Of a stretch of DNA of 64,000 nt, positions 51,195-62,840 are shown one piece after another. The position numbers and the translations under genes are program-made. Numbering within the stretch: position 1 is the stretch's first letter; each line of letters begins with the position of its first letter. Under the pieces are notes generated by a model. That model was not told the DNA's origin. It saw nothing but the letters and a program-made list of their open reading frames with translations, and ran no database searches. The stretch covers positions 9,476,207 to 9,540,206 of the forward strand of contig OZ037767.1 of the NCBI GenBank assembly GCA_964035545.1. Direction: 5' to 3'. This stretch comes from Bugula neritina. Lineage: Eukaryota; Bryozoa; Gymnolaemata; Cheilostomatida; Bugulidae.

Positions 51195-53067
51195 CTATTC
51201 GTGGAAAACTTCGAACCTTCTGAGAAATTGTAAAGTAGTCTCAAATGTCATGAAGCTAGTACCCACAGCTATTGGTCCTTTAATCCAATTCAGAGACAAG
51301 CCTTTATACATCCCTCTTAAGAACCCTTCCTCTTTCGTAATGGACAACATCGTGCTTAAAATAGTCTTATAGTATCCTTGTCTGCCCTCCAATACTCCTA
51401 GAAAGTGAAAGAGTACAGCATTTCTAACAAAAGGAGACACAACTGAGAAATGCATTGAGCTAAGATAGTGTATTAGAGAATCAGATCTTGTTTCAAATAT
51501 AACTGGACACCATACAATATAATATACACAATATAACTAGTTTATTGTTATTCAACAAGAAGACAACTCCTTACGATATATGCAACAATATATTTATAAT
51601 GAGTGTAATAGAATGATAGAAACGGAGCAGCCATGGTCAAGGGTCTAGACTCTAGATAGAGTGTTTGCTTAGTAAACATGATGTCATGGGGTTGAGCCCC
51701 GACAAAGACTATCGGTGATGTTAGAAAGAGCATCCAGTCATAATTGCTCCTGTGCCACATACGAATAAGCCCTTAGCTTGAATTAACAAAACCCCTTTCC
51801 ACTAGGGGTTTTCACAGAGACTATGAACATACGTGAGTTTTTAGTACAATAACAGAACATGCTGATCAGGCAGCCAACATGTGTAAGCTAAATACAAAAT
51901 GAGATGTGATAGAGTTGAACCATTGAGGAGTTATCTTCTATACACAGGTACTATCTGCCTGCAGGGTATTTAGTGACGCAGTGTAAAACCTTACCAGCTG
52001 TCTGCATCCTACGTCGTACAATATCTAATGGGTAGGTACATGATTGGCTGAACGCACCAGCTATAGCACCATAACACATCCTATGTATAGGTGTGATGTC
52101 ATCACTAAACTTCTCTACAACATCAACAACAATATTAGCAAGAGTAAATATGTATACACTTTATGTAATCAGCTTGTATAAAGGCCTTAGCACATACATG
52201 TATAATATCATAGCACTTTCATGGGCTTCCTTTTATATCAAGTATAGAGCTCAGGAAAAAATTACATAATTGATGCTAATTACTGTTAAAAACTAAAAGT
52301 TCTTTAGCCACTCATTTTTTTTGACATTAGTAGAAAGATGGGCAAAGATATGTGCTTTAAAAATGAACAGAAAACTGTGCTATAAAAAAAGCTAAAGTAT
52401 TGTATTGAAAAATTTATTTTTGTGTGACTCATTAGGACTCATGCTGATTGTCAAGACTAGCATATGTCGTGAGTAAGGAGTAAAATTTCTAGATACACAA
52501 AGTGATAGATTATCTTTGAGCTTTACGAACAGCACGAGGCAAGAACAATTTTAGGGAGCATTTTTAATCTGATCATCACCTGCTGCAGTTGAGAAATCTG
52601 TGTAAAAATGACAGACTGGGAACACGACTATTAACACTCTAAGTAAGTCTTCTTAGTTTAAAATAATAGATTGTACGAAAATTATGAACGAACACATTAT
52701 TAGGCTGTAAAATTACATAAGGCTAACCTGAGTGGAATTTCTTCAGAGTTTCATATGTGAAAAAGCTAATTCCTGCATATGGGATAACACCAATAATAGT
52801 GGGTACGTAGCCCCTGTACAAAGCCGCAATACCTTCACTTCTATATGTTTTAATAAATACTTCTTGGACTGTGTGAAATCTGCATCAAACAAGAAATATA
52901 TCATATGTAGTATTGGTTTCATAAACTCACATGATATTGATAAGATTTTGACCCTAAAATATTTAATACAAGCACATTGAAGCAATACTAGGTCTATTCA
53001 TATTACAGGATAATAAAGTCTTAGTAAATATAGTATAGTATATAGTATATATATATATATATATATA

Positions 53068-53161
<94 letters not shown>

Positions 53162-54967
53162 TATATATATAGTATATATATATAGTATATATAGTATATA
53201 TATATAGTCAAGCAATACATCAACTATAGTGGGTATATGCATACATACATACATACGTATGTGTGCGTGTGTGTATGTGGGTGCATATATACTCACGCAT
53301 CTTTATGAGTAACAGCCATTCGAGCTCTAACGAGGTCTAAAGGATATGTTGCAGACGTAGCGGATACACCAGCAAATGATCCTGCTAGAAACCTTTCAAG
53401 GGGAGGCAAATACCTGTAGATAAGCAGAGCTTTATTATTAAACTAAATAGCACTTCTTTCATTGCAATTATTGATAGTAAAAATTATGTGAAGCTGGCCT
53501 TTTCTCAAAGGTCAGCTCATAAAGTTTGATAAAAAGATAAAGAACAAAAGTACAATTGCAAATATCAATAAAATAGAAATAAGTAATGAAAGATCTCAGA
53601 ATTGGTGGTTACATCTTTACAATTGAAATTAATGACTTTCAAACATCTTAATGATGAGTTAATGCTTTCTTACATAATATTTCAAACCAACCTCTTGACT
53701 AAACCTTATGCATTAAATGTTACTGTTTTTAAACGAAAAGTAGTTAAATCATGGGTGTTGTGTGTGAAGGTTTACTAGGGATATAGAAATATATGTTTAC
53801 AAATTAATATATGAATATATGATGACCGAACAAGAAGCAAGATATAACAGTAATACATAAACTTACGTTTGATGGTCTTGACGATTAGATTTCAATAATA
53901 ATTTAAATTGTTCATGAGAAGTAAATTGTATGGCGGCATATGGCACAATTCTAATCATAGTTGCAGAGTTGCCACGCCACAGGCTGCCTACACCTTCATA
54001 GCGGCAGGTACTGACTAGAAACTTTAGAGCAGCCTTCGTGCTAAACTTTTGACTAGAAACTACAGATAAAGTAAACATAACTAAATGCTAGAAAAACCAA
54101 AGTACTTATAGAGTAAGGCTTGAGTCAAATACTCTTTTTGCAAACAACAAACACAAGAATGAAATAATTTTATTAAATACAAATTTTTTTATTGTGAGTG
54201 TCTAGAGTTAGTGAATCCCCTTGAAATAATCTAAAAAATATTTTGAAAAGACACAGCTTGTGTCGAAAGCAAAAAGCAAAGAAGTGTTTGATGGCACGGC
54301 AGCAAGCTGTCAGAAGTCAAGATAGTGGAAAAACTGTATTAATAGAAGTCGGGGATATTAATAAAAAAAGTGTTAAAAATCGGCAACAATGTAATGTGCA
54401 ACTTTACCCTGGAAGTTAATCTTGGTTCTATCAAAAGGTGCAATAGTAGTTTTCGCTACAGCACCAGCGACCCCTCCCGCAACAAGACTGGTGAAGATTT
54501 TATGTTGGTTCGGAACCTATGCATAATTATTTAAAATATATAACTAGCTTATTAGAATCATAGCTTGATAATAAATAAACTTGCACTTTATAATATATAT
54601 TATTTGGAGTTTACATATAATTATAAAAGTTTTTATATTTTATTCTTTAATTACTAAAAGTCAAGTCATTACACCATTTTAAATATTTTAAAGTCGCAGC
54701 CTCCATTTGTAAAATTCATGAATTACATAACCATTCTGTACAAAGAGCTCACATTGTATTGGATGAATTAGAATATAGCACTCAGTAAAGACATCAACAT
54801 ATCTATTTTGCTTCATTTTAGACCACATATAAGATACAAATGAAAAACAAGTATTTGTATGAAAATTAAACCTTTTTATGCTGATCACCAGGATCAGAAG
54901 AGCTAAGATTATTAGATCTAGATTCTTGATTGTCGACTGATTTGTTAGCAAAGTGCTCATCTGCCAT
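51195..54967 (-). CDS. SLC25A42: Mitochondrial carrier, SLC25A42-like (CoA/ADP)
   Basis: Inner-membrane carrier that in vertebrates exchanges coenzyme A for adenine nucleotides. Coding exons in transcript order (minus strand): 54967-54872, 54516-54408, 54059-53867, 53413-53297, 52879-52728, 52114-51995, 51397-51195; 990 nt, 329 aa (human 318). Three carrier repeats with PxDxxR signatures: [17 protein letters not shown] and YPLDIVRRR. Matches specific to this subfamily include [38 protein letters not shown] and [17 protein letters not shown], each nearly the same in human SLC25A42. The N-terminal 32 residues are polar and variable. An acceptor TTTTAG about 50 nt before the ATG suggests an upstream untranslated exon. 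The introns carry a SINE, a long (TA)n run and ordinary AT-rich DNA. Confidence 0.95.
51625..51842 (+). mobile_element. Near-full-length tRNA-derived SINE
   Basis: Most complete copy of family A: AGCAGCC start, TAGAGTGTTTGCTTAGTAAA head, GGGTTGAGCCCCGACAAAG B-box region, body with AGAGCATCCAGTCATAATTG, 3' hairpin AACCCC...AGGGGTT and tail TATGAACATACGTGAGTTTT. It lies in the last intron of the SLC25A42-like gene, antisense to it. Confidence 0.87.
53037..53205. repeat. Long TA microsatellite
   Basis: (TA)n of about 110 bp with flanking ATAGTATATATA variants, in an SLC25A42 intron 90 nt downstream (in gene direction) of the exon 53413-53297. Reading frames encoding Ile/Tyr repeats here are artefacts. 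Confidence 0.95.
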
Positions 54968-55540
54968 TTCACCACCATCCCAGGGTGGCTTTTCTATTGT
55001 TTCCAGAACTAAAATAATTTTTGAAAGATTATGGTATACTGATCAAATGTTGCTCAATGGCGAAGAATTCTCTTGCTTATAATGTTCACCTATAACACAC
55101 ATAGTAGATGAATATTAGGTTTTGAAATGTGAATTTTCTTCCAAACTTTCCAACCAGCATTTTTTACATAAACTCACTCCATATAAATATCCCACATAAA
55201 AATGTGTAAACATATCGCATTAAATAGTAACTATAATATAAAATAGAAATGAAATAAAAAGTTAATTTTGAAATTATTTTTAACCCCTAAATTGTGATAA
55301 ACTTAATTTAGATATTCTAAAATGACCCCAAGACCCGTAAATTTAAGATATAAAAAACAATGCACATAACAAAAGTTGCACAACTATTTTACAGAAGAAT
55401 GTATCTTGCAGTTAAAATAGTAGAATATTGTATAAGTCAACACGGTAAGATATTAGAGTTGGTGCACACTTCTGATTGGGGAATTGGACAAAGCACATTG
55501 AATGGCCACCTAGAACATCAGCAACACCCACTAAAATATT
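54968..55540. other. Upstream region of SLC25A42
   Basis: Expected 5' UTR and promoter of the minus-strand carrier gene. AT-rich, no TATA or CpG cluster evident. A 76-codon plus-strand frame from 55360 overlaps the MITE end and has no support. Confidence 0.4.
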
Positions 55541-55544
55541 ACTT

Positions 55545-55966
55545 GGGTCAGTTTACTTCATTTAGTACACACCAGCAAATTATGACCTAACATTAAAGTT
55601 TGCTCCAAATCCATTGAAATTTACTATACATGGTATTTTTATGTGCTGGTTTTAATTACGCATAACAGCAAAGGCTGGGAGGGGATTCCCCAACATTAAA
55701 GCACAGGTCATTGTCATATGCACTTAATATTCTATATGCACGGACCGTTACGAAAAAACCGTAACGGTCCGTAACCAAAACTAGATGAATAATTAGGGAA
55801 AAACGTGGGAAATGAAACAAAATTAAAAAGAACTTTGATTATTTAGGTGTATTTATTGGTGCTTAACTAGTTTTGGCCAAAAAACCATGCTCATTACTAG
55901 CTAAATTGTGAAAAATAGCTAAAAACTGAAGATTTCGAGTGTGTACTAAATTAAGTAAAATGACCC
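55545..55966. mobile_element. MITE with 4-bp target duplication ACTT
   Basis: The ends GGGTCAGTTTACTTCATTTA and the reverse complement of TAAATTAAGTAAAATGACCC form about 29-bp terminal inverted repeats (including TAGTACACAC). Both sides are flanked by ACTT (55541-55544, 55967-55970). There is no long coding frame. It carries an internal perfect hairpin at 55740-55772. Confidence 0.82.
55740..55772. repeat. Perfect CpG-containing hairpin
   Basis: ACGGACCGTTACG and CGTAACGGTCCGT are exact reverse complements (13 bp) with the 7-nt loop AAAAAAC. The high CpG content is unlike the surroundings. It lies near the middle of a MITE. Confidence 0.88.
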
Positions 55967-56999
55967 ACTTAGATTCCTTTTTCAGAGAAAATAGATAACT
56001 CTTCTACATGAACTTAAGCATTAGAGAAAAAAGTTGCTAAACAAACAATTTAAACGAAAATTTTTAGCTCAGAATAGTGGGCTGCAAACTTATTGGTTAT
56101 AGGTATGTTAGAGAAAGTAGACCACAATATCCAAGAGCAACAGAGTGAACTACTATAATTTTTTAGTCAACAGCTAGAATAAATATATACACATAATGAA
56201 CCATGTCAAACTTTTAAAGTTAATGAGTTAAGCATAATTTCAGATAGCTAGCAACAACTTGAAAATTTAATATACCAAAATAGTACACTAACAACCAATT
56301 CAGTAGCAAAGATTCCTTCTGATTCACTTACCCTGCAACAGACAATATTACTATTTCTACCTTTTAGTAACAATTAGAGATCTGAGTTAAAGATAAAACA
56401 TACAAAACTACTATCTCTTTACTTACAGAACAATTTATTGTCTTCCCAACACAGCCGTTGGCACATCAGCAGAAGCAGATGGAGTTACAGATAACAAATG
56501 GAAAGGTAATAGAAGGAAAATCAGAAGCTGATTAAACTACTCACCCAGTTAGCAAAACCCTCACCTTCACAGCATTCAATCCAAGTATTGAACAATAGAC
56601 AGACTACACATTGAAATTTGCAACCTGCGTTGGAGCTAGCTTAATTATTGATGATAAAATCTCACAGTTATTTTTGACCAAATGGTCAACAGCTATCTAC
56701 TAGCAATTGAGCGATTGGGAAAAGCGACAGATATCAATGTAAAAGATTTAAGCAAACAATCAACAGACGATACTTACAACTACATGATGACCCAGTAGAA
56801 CCTAAGAACTTTCATCATCAGAGAAAGATACATATTTTGGAGAGACATGGAAAGAAAACCAGGAAAGACAGTTTGTAGACTAGCTTCCAATCATTGACAT
56901 TGACGGTTTTGTGGTTTTGTTTATAAAGCAAAGCTGCAGTGGCAGCTAGGATGTAAATCTCATTAATGATATGGTGAGCTGGCTAGGACCACTTTCAAG

Positions 57000-57690
57000 A
57001 ATTTTACGTGCGATTACTGCAATATCAAAGGACACTTGAAAACATTGAATAATGTAAGGGCAATGAAGGTAGTTAACACATTACCATTATTTCAATTAGA
57101 AGTGGCACTCCATGACCAACCTGCACTTCTGAGGATTGACACCGGAGCCAGAGATAACTTCTTATCAGTAAAGAAATGGAATGAACTCAAATCACTAACT
57201 TTTCAACCACCAAAGAATCGGCTACTCATCGCCAGAAGAAGAAACTTCACTTTGTCGTCAGCAAAACACACAACTTCAGCTTACTAGAATTCAATAACTA
57301 AATGAATCCATGGATTCCCTGATTAAACGCAAGTGGAGAAATAAAGAGTTATGTTTACTCAATCGAAGCCTTCCTAAAGAAAGCCTGCTAAAAGGAGACA
57401 TCATTGCTACCATGTGCATCATGAAGTCCATTGGAGCATCATTCAAATTAACTGATCATAGAGTTATAAAGAAAGAAACGAAGAAGAAAATGGTATCAAG
57501 CAAAGCCATGCAATACACCACAGAAGGGAGGCTGGATGCTGAAAGATCAGTAAAGTATTTAGGGCATCAGCCATCGCAGAATGAATAATTGGAAATTGAA
57601 TTTATAAAGGAAATCTCAGAACCTACTGATGTTGAGAGTTTGAAGTCATTTCTTAAATCAATCCAGTTCTACCACAAGTTTGAAGAATAA
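57000..57690 (+). pseudogene. Ty3/gypsy retrotransposon relic (gag-protease-RT)
   Basis: Decayed pieces in the usual gag-pol order: a zinc-knuckle-like CDYCNIKGHLKTL (last Cys lost), a retropepsin-like segment with LRIDTGARDNFLS (57036-57287), and the reverse transcriptase end with SVKYLGHQPSQNE, a stop, then EISEPTDVESLKSFLKSIQF, matching the gypsy RT thumb or connection (PTDVKELRRFLG in typical elements). Frameshifts and stops separate the parts; most of the RT palm, RNase H and integrase are missing. No LTRs were identified. Confidence 0.75.
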
Positions 57691-57782
57691 GTCTAATCAT
57701 AATGATAACTTATAATAATAAAGAACAATTTAAATGATAAATGGAAATCAAAACAATCAGTTTTTAATCTATGGTTGTCAAT

Positions 57783-58063
57783 GGTGTCTGGTAAGAATGG
57801 CACCGTTAAAAATGGCACAGGCAATAATGGCACAAATGGCAGAATAGGTAAAAATGGCACATTTTCAATATTAAGATTTGTGGTAGGGTTGAGTGTTTAC
57901 GATGGAGATTTAGGCTTGGGAATGGGAGTTTGAGGTTTAAGTTTGGGGTTTGTAAAAATTTAACACCAGTGTGCCATTTTTTCCTACTTTTCCATTTGTG
58001 CCCTTATTACCTGTGCCATTTTTACAGTGCCACTTTTATCTGTGCCATTTTCACCAAAAACCG
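57783..58063. mobile_element. Foldback element built from AATGGCAC repeats
   Basis: The left arm has repeated AATGGCAC motifs (AATGGCACCGTTAAAAATGG, AATGGCACAGGCAATAATGG) and the right arm has their complements (TGTGCCATTTT). The arms are about 90 bp with a unique centre of about 100 bp. Each arm is itself a short tandem array of GGCAC-containing units. Confidence 0.75.
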
Positions 58064-58069
58064 GTTATA

Positions 58070-58510
58070 AATATCACTCACATTGATTATCATAATCATA
58101 ATGATAATGACTATGAACTATAAGGTACGATACTGATAATTATTATTTTTCAATGATGGCACTGATCCTTATTATTAATTTATTATCATGTTAATATAAT
58201 AATTTATTGACAATCTAAAAACTTTAGCCTAAACTGAAACTCCAAAGTTGATCACGATGATGATGCTCATCTTGCTCATTTTCCTTTTGATTTAAAATTA
58301 ATTTCAATCTCAATTTGAATGCCATAGGCACATTAATTTTAAATTTACTACAACTTAAACTATGAACTTGAAGCATTTCTATTACTATGAGTATTAGTAC
58401 TTGTACGACTATAACTATAAGTATTAGTGATACCTATAGTAATACTCATACAGTATTCCTAATAGTAAGACTAGTAATACTAATACTAATAGTATTACAT
58501 TTAGATTTAA
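58070..58510. other. Low-complexity DNA after the foldback element
   Basis: ATAATCATAATGATAATGAC and TACTAATACTAATAG tracts. No gene seen. Confidence 0.6.
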
Positions 58511-58898
58511 TATACCTGTTGATGTTATCTCCACACTGAACCTCCCGAGAGGGAAAAAGGGGTGTGCCACATAAAAAATAAGTTGTCAGTACTTGGGCAG
58601 TAGTCTAAAAAATGTTAACATTTATGTGCAGATTAACTTAACAGGCCAACTAGCCTGCCTGTGTGTGATTTACAATTATGGACTGCTCTGGAAGTCATTC
58701 AATCAGTGCTGATCCTCATATCTCTTATCGTTCTTGGGAGAAAACTATAAATATATCCATTTTTGTTCGCTTTCACTGATCTGGGAAGTCCTGAAACCTG
58801 AGACCGAGTCTGTACAGTACTTGTGGTCTGCTGATCAAGAAAATCAGCATAGGTAGCGCTCAGAGTTGGATGTTGTGTAGTGTTAAGTTTACCCAGTG

Positions 58899-58969
58899 GC
58901 CTCCGTGGTGTAATGGTGGCACAATTGCTTGCAAGCCAGAAGACTCGGGTTCGATTCCAAGTGGGGGCA
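58899..58969 (+). other. tRNA-like sequence, copy 1
   Basis: A 71-nt tRNA-like unit: acceptor GCCTCCG/TGGGGGC, D-arm TGGTGTAATGG, B box GGTTCGATTCC. The anticodon arm (AATTG CTTGCAA GCCAG) does not pair, and the T stem has mismatches. The loop would read TGC (Ala) if real. It is more likely a pseudo-tRNA or the promoter head of a repeat. Confidence 0.55.
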
Positions 58970-59123
58970 ATTATTTTACAAGCTATTTCGGCCTTTAGTG
59001 GAGTGTAGTTGTAGTACTCCGAGGGAGTTGAGTGGCCAGGAGAGCCTGATGACTGAAGGAGTAGTAGATAGGCCAGTGGAGTTCAGAGAACTGGGTGGGA
59101 TGTAGTGTTAAGTTTACCCAGTG

Positions 59124-59194
59124 GCCTCCGTGGTGTAATGGTAGCACACTTGCTTGCAAGCCAGAAGACTCGGGTTCGATTCCCAGTGGGGGCA
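59124..59194 (+). other. tRNA-like sequence, copy 2, abutting a LINE
   Basis: Same 71-nt unit as copy 1 with a few changes (AGCACACTTG; TTCCCAG gives a better T stem). Both copies share about 18 bp of 5' flank (AGTGTTAAGTTTACCCAGTG) and about 12 bp of 3' flank (ATTATTTTACA), so the duplication unit is about 100 bp with a 225-bp spacing. The minus-strand LINE reading frame ends within 2 nt of this unit. Confidence 0.55.
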
Positions 59195-59195
59195 A

Positions 59196-59988
59196 TTATT
59201 TTACATGTTGTTCTTCCTTAGACAATATTTTCAAGAGAAGGCTGATGCGTCCACTTTTCCTCCTTAGGTCAAGCGGCTTCAAACACAGCTTTTTCATCTC
59301 CGCAATATTAGTTCTTCCTTTGCTGTTAGAGATAAAACGCACAGCATCTGTTTGTACATTTTCTATTATACTTATATGGTTTTTGCTGGATAGGTCCCAG
59401 GCTGCGCTGGCATATTCCAAGTGTGGGAGACAGAGGGCTTTGTAGGCAATAAGCTTTGCTCTCTTGGGGGGGGGGGGGGCCTAGTAGAGTGCACGCTTTA
59501 TCATACCTAATTGCCGTTTTGCAACAAGAACCTTCTTTACGATGTGTTGGTTAAATTTACAGTCTGATTGCAGTGTTACACTAAGGTATTTTGTTGAGTC
59601 AACATGATCCAACACTGATCCAATAAGCTTGTATTGGGGAGTATCAGTCTTAGGGATAAAGATGATTATCTTGCTCTTGGAGATGTTGAATGACATTCCC
59701 TACTTTTCCGCCCAAGTACCAAGAGAGTCCAGGTTTTGCTGAAATCTCTTACAGTCTTCCGATGAGGAAATTTCTTGGTAAACGGGTGTGTCATCGGCAA
59801 AAAGAGCACAAGAGCAGTTGAGACACTCAGGAAGATCATTTATAAAGACTAGGAAAAGTACCGGCCTTAACACTGATCCCTGTGGTACACCTGAGCAAAC
59901 CGGCTTTCGATCTGAGCTGCAGCCTTGTAACACAACACGCTGCTTTCTGTCTGTAAGAAAGTTGTGAACCCAACGTAGGAGATAATCG
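59196..59988 (-). pseudogene. 5'-truncated non-LTR retrotransposon RT
   Basis: Minus-strand reverse transcriptase C-terminal half of the CR1/Jockey/L2 type. In order: WVHNFLTDRKQRVVLQG, SGVPQGSVLRPVLFLVFIND, the catalytic FADD box (ALFADDTPVYQE), KIIIFIPKT, then LEYASAAWD-like and a C-terminal basic segment ending at a stop at 59196-59198. It is dead: a TAG within WAEK*GMSF and a frameshift at a 14-G run (59466-59479). The 5' end is cut where a TATAACTATAAG microsatellite begins. Confidence 0.85.
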
Positions 59989-59994
59989 TATAAC

Positions 59995-60560
59995 TATAAC
60001 TATAAGTATAAGAGTTAAGAAGTATAACTATAAGTATAAGTCTATAATCTATGAGTATAACAAAGTGATAAAAAACTACTAGTACTAGTACTACTACTAC
60101 TACTACTACTACTACTAAATCTAATAGTAATTGAGCAATACTATTAGTAATAGAGTAATACTAATAGTAACAGTAATACTAATAAAATAAAAATAAGAAT
60201 TACTATTAGACTAATAAATACCAAGTGTAAGTCTAATACTAAATCTAATAGTAATAGTAATACTAATAGTAATACTATTAGTATTAGTATTAGTATTACT
60301 ATTATTAATACTAATAGTAATAGTAATAGTAATAGTGATACTGATAGTATTAGTAATACTAATAGTTATACTAAATCTAATCTATTTCGATAATTTTCGA
60401 TAAATCATTTGAAGTACTTACAGTAATAGTAATACTCATACTGATACTCATACTGTAATACTAATACTAATAGTAATACTAATAACTAATACTCATACTC
60501 ATACTGTAATAGTAATACTAATACTAATAGAGTAATACTAATAGTAATACTCATACTGTA
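59995..60560. repeat. ACTAATAGTAAT low-complexity array
   Basis: Begins as TATAACTATAAG, passes through (TAC)n near 60080-60118 and continues as mixed-orientation CTAATAGTAATA like the array at the window start. Immediately upstream of the truncated LINE. Confidence 0.85.
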
Positions 60561-61389
60561 CTAGCCTAATACCACAGCAACCATTATTACTTTTGAAATT
60601 GAATAGCCTTTAAATTTAGATCACTACAGACATAATAATAAAACTAATAGTAATATATCATTTTATATTATATGAGTTATAGGTAACGTGAACTGCGCCA
60701 ATACCAGTACGAGTATGACTATGAGTACGAGTATCACATTGGTACGAGCACAGCGGTCGTCTAGCTTAGCAGCGTTTTGGTCAATAATATTTTGTTGGTA
60801 CAAAATTAGCCGTTTTGTCAACAAAATGAAAATGAGGTTCAGACAGCAGCGAATTCTAGAACAGATCAGTGTGTACCAACATAGAATACATAGTGATAAT
60901 TATATGCAATCTCAATGCTCAATAGGCTAAACTGATGGAAAACCCTATTTTTAAGGTCGTTCTGCGGACAGCGTGTTTGAATTTTCGATAAGAGCGGCTA
61001 ATACTAATACTAATAGTAATAGTTGATGGTACTTACTAACTTAGCTCATTTACCAAAGAGTAAGAGTAAGGCCTAAGTGAATAGATTTTAGTGATAAATG
61101 CGACTTAGAAGTGTAAAACCAGGCGTATTACTATTGTAATTTATAATTGTTATTCTAGTTATGATTAATATTATCATTATGACTTTATCATTATGATCAT
61201 ATTTATAGTCATAGTGATTATCATTATGTGTTCATGTTGATCATTGAACTACTTCAATTACTGATTAGATTTAGTGAATTAGTCAATTACTATGTCTATT
61301 GTCTATTAAAATATTAGTGTATTACTATAATTTGTAAATGTTTAATACTAATACTAATAGTAATAGTGATACTAATAGTAATAGTCTTG
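60561..61389. other. No gene seen; partial low-complexity
   Basis: Mixed sequence with short TAATAGTAATAG tracts near 61000 and 61340. An 80-codon frame at 60688 is unsupported. Confidence 0.5.
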
Positions 61390-61789
61390 AAAGATTTTTA
61401 TCTCCAAGTAAAATGATGTTGCAGCCTGAATACTTATATTTGATGAAGCTAAATATGTTGCTTATTTGTTTAATATTTGGTGTTGCTGCCTTTGGTCTGT
61501 AGTAACAACATATGACTAGGTTAGTTGGAATTAGGATGCGTCAAAAGAAACATTTCTGGCCTCAAGTTTTGCTTTGGTTACATTCATAACTCCTCCTCTG
61601 TACGTGTTTCTGTCATTCCACGTCCTTTAAAAAAAAATCTAAACTAGGTGTTTCTATTGCAGTCTTGCTTAATACATATTGATTAATATGCGTTTATGTT
61701 ATACAAATAAAGTTATAGCTTTTAAATGGAGCTGTGATCTCTGCTGTTTTTTTCCTTTGATTGACCTGACATGAGCAAAAACTGGTTTA

Positions 61790-62840
61790 TATTTGAGATT
61801 GCTTTGTTTGTTAATCTTTTGGTGTGAACTTTTTCCAGTTTCCAGATTCAGCTCTCTTTTGAATATTCAAATCCCTGATACAATATTGTCCTGTTGGCTG
61901 TTTCTCCTTTAGTTTTCTAACCTGCTGGCGAAGAGTGTACTCTTTGTCCCTGGTTTCCTTGTTTATGTCTAGCTTGCAGAACAGAGATTTTGAGCGTAGA
62001 GCATGGTTTACTCTTTTTGAAAATTCCCGCTTAAACCTTTCATTTTTAGATTGTAGTTTGATAAAACGATTTTTGCTTTTAGTTTTAGGGCCAAGTCTAA
62101 CAGCTTGGACAGGTTTGTTGAAAGTTTTAAATAGTTATTTACACATTTAATTCATCACATTTTACATTGCACTTTCTCTTTCCGCTAGGCCATACAGGAT
62201 CGTATTGAATTTCCTTGCTTTGTTGTCTTTCTTGTCCATCTCTAAAGCAAGTGGTGCTTGGCTGGTTGTGGTTATTTGTAGGCTTTTTTTATTATTCCCA
62301 ATTTTTGTGTCTTTGCTGGTAATATCAACCCATGTTTTTTTGCAGAGCACTAACTTTTTCATGCTGTGTTGATGGTATTTCTCTAACTTTCTTCCAACTT
62401 TATCAATTTGCTTAATGCTGTGAAGCATCTTCATAGTGCCACGATCATCTTTTTGAGAAAAGCCACCAACACCTCTTTCGGACAGTTTGGTGTTGAAAAT
62501 TACCTCAGATGGTTGGAGGCCCTAACATGTTCCATGATACCATTTCAGGCACACATCACAAAAAATCCATTTTGTGGCAGCTTTTGCTGTTTTCCTTCTT
62601 TGGTTAGAAAGAAGCACTCTTTCTTGAAGCTCGATACACATAATTCATTTTGATCTGTATTCTTGTCATCTCCAGTAAACCCAGACCGAGAACGTTTAAA
62701 AGGGAAGAAGGCACCTTCACTGTGACCAACTTGGTCTTGAGACTGAGCGAGTGTGGTGGTGACATACCCACGCGTAAACTATTCAATTCAAAAAGAAAAA
62801 CCAAATCTGTTGAAGCTACCAATGGCTAAGCTGGGTTTTG
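61790..62840 (-). pseudogene. LINE ORF1 relic with a PHD-like finger
   Basis: Minus-strand fragments typical of CR1/L2-clade ORF1. A PHD-like segment WIFCDVCLKWYHGTC followed by a stop (about 62529-62576) comes first. A Lys-rich helix and FNTILYGLAERE (about 62175-62215), resembling the NNIIIYGLPE motif of these proteins, follow. A basic region RFKREFSKRVNHALRS and RQQVRKLKEKQPTG (about 61900-62080) comes last. Several stops interrupt the frame. The endonuclease and RT are absent here. Confidence 0.65.

Noticed and set aside
52963-53296. Ile/Tyr-repeat frames on the minus strand
   Set aside because: They are translations of the (TA)n run.
54688-54978. A minus-strand 96-codon frame starting MVVKWQ
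   Set aside because: It overlaps the first SLC25A42 coding exon in another frame; the MADEHF frame has the correct donor and phase.
58899-59194. Two functional tRNA-Ala genes
   Set aside because: The acceptor and loops look tRNA-like, but the anticodon stem does not pair and the T stem has mismatches, so I list them only as tRNA-like.
59095-59445. A 116-codon plus-strand frame, and a minus-strand frame, through the tRNA-like unit
   Set aside because: The first half is translation of the tRNA-like repeat and the rest is antisense to the LINE RT.
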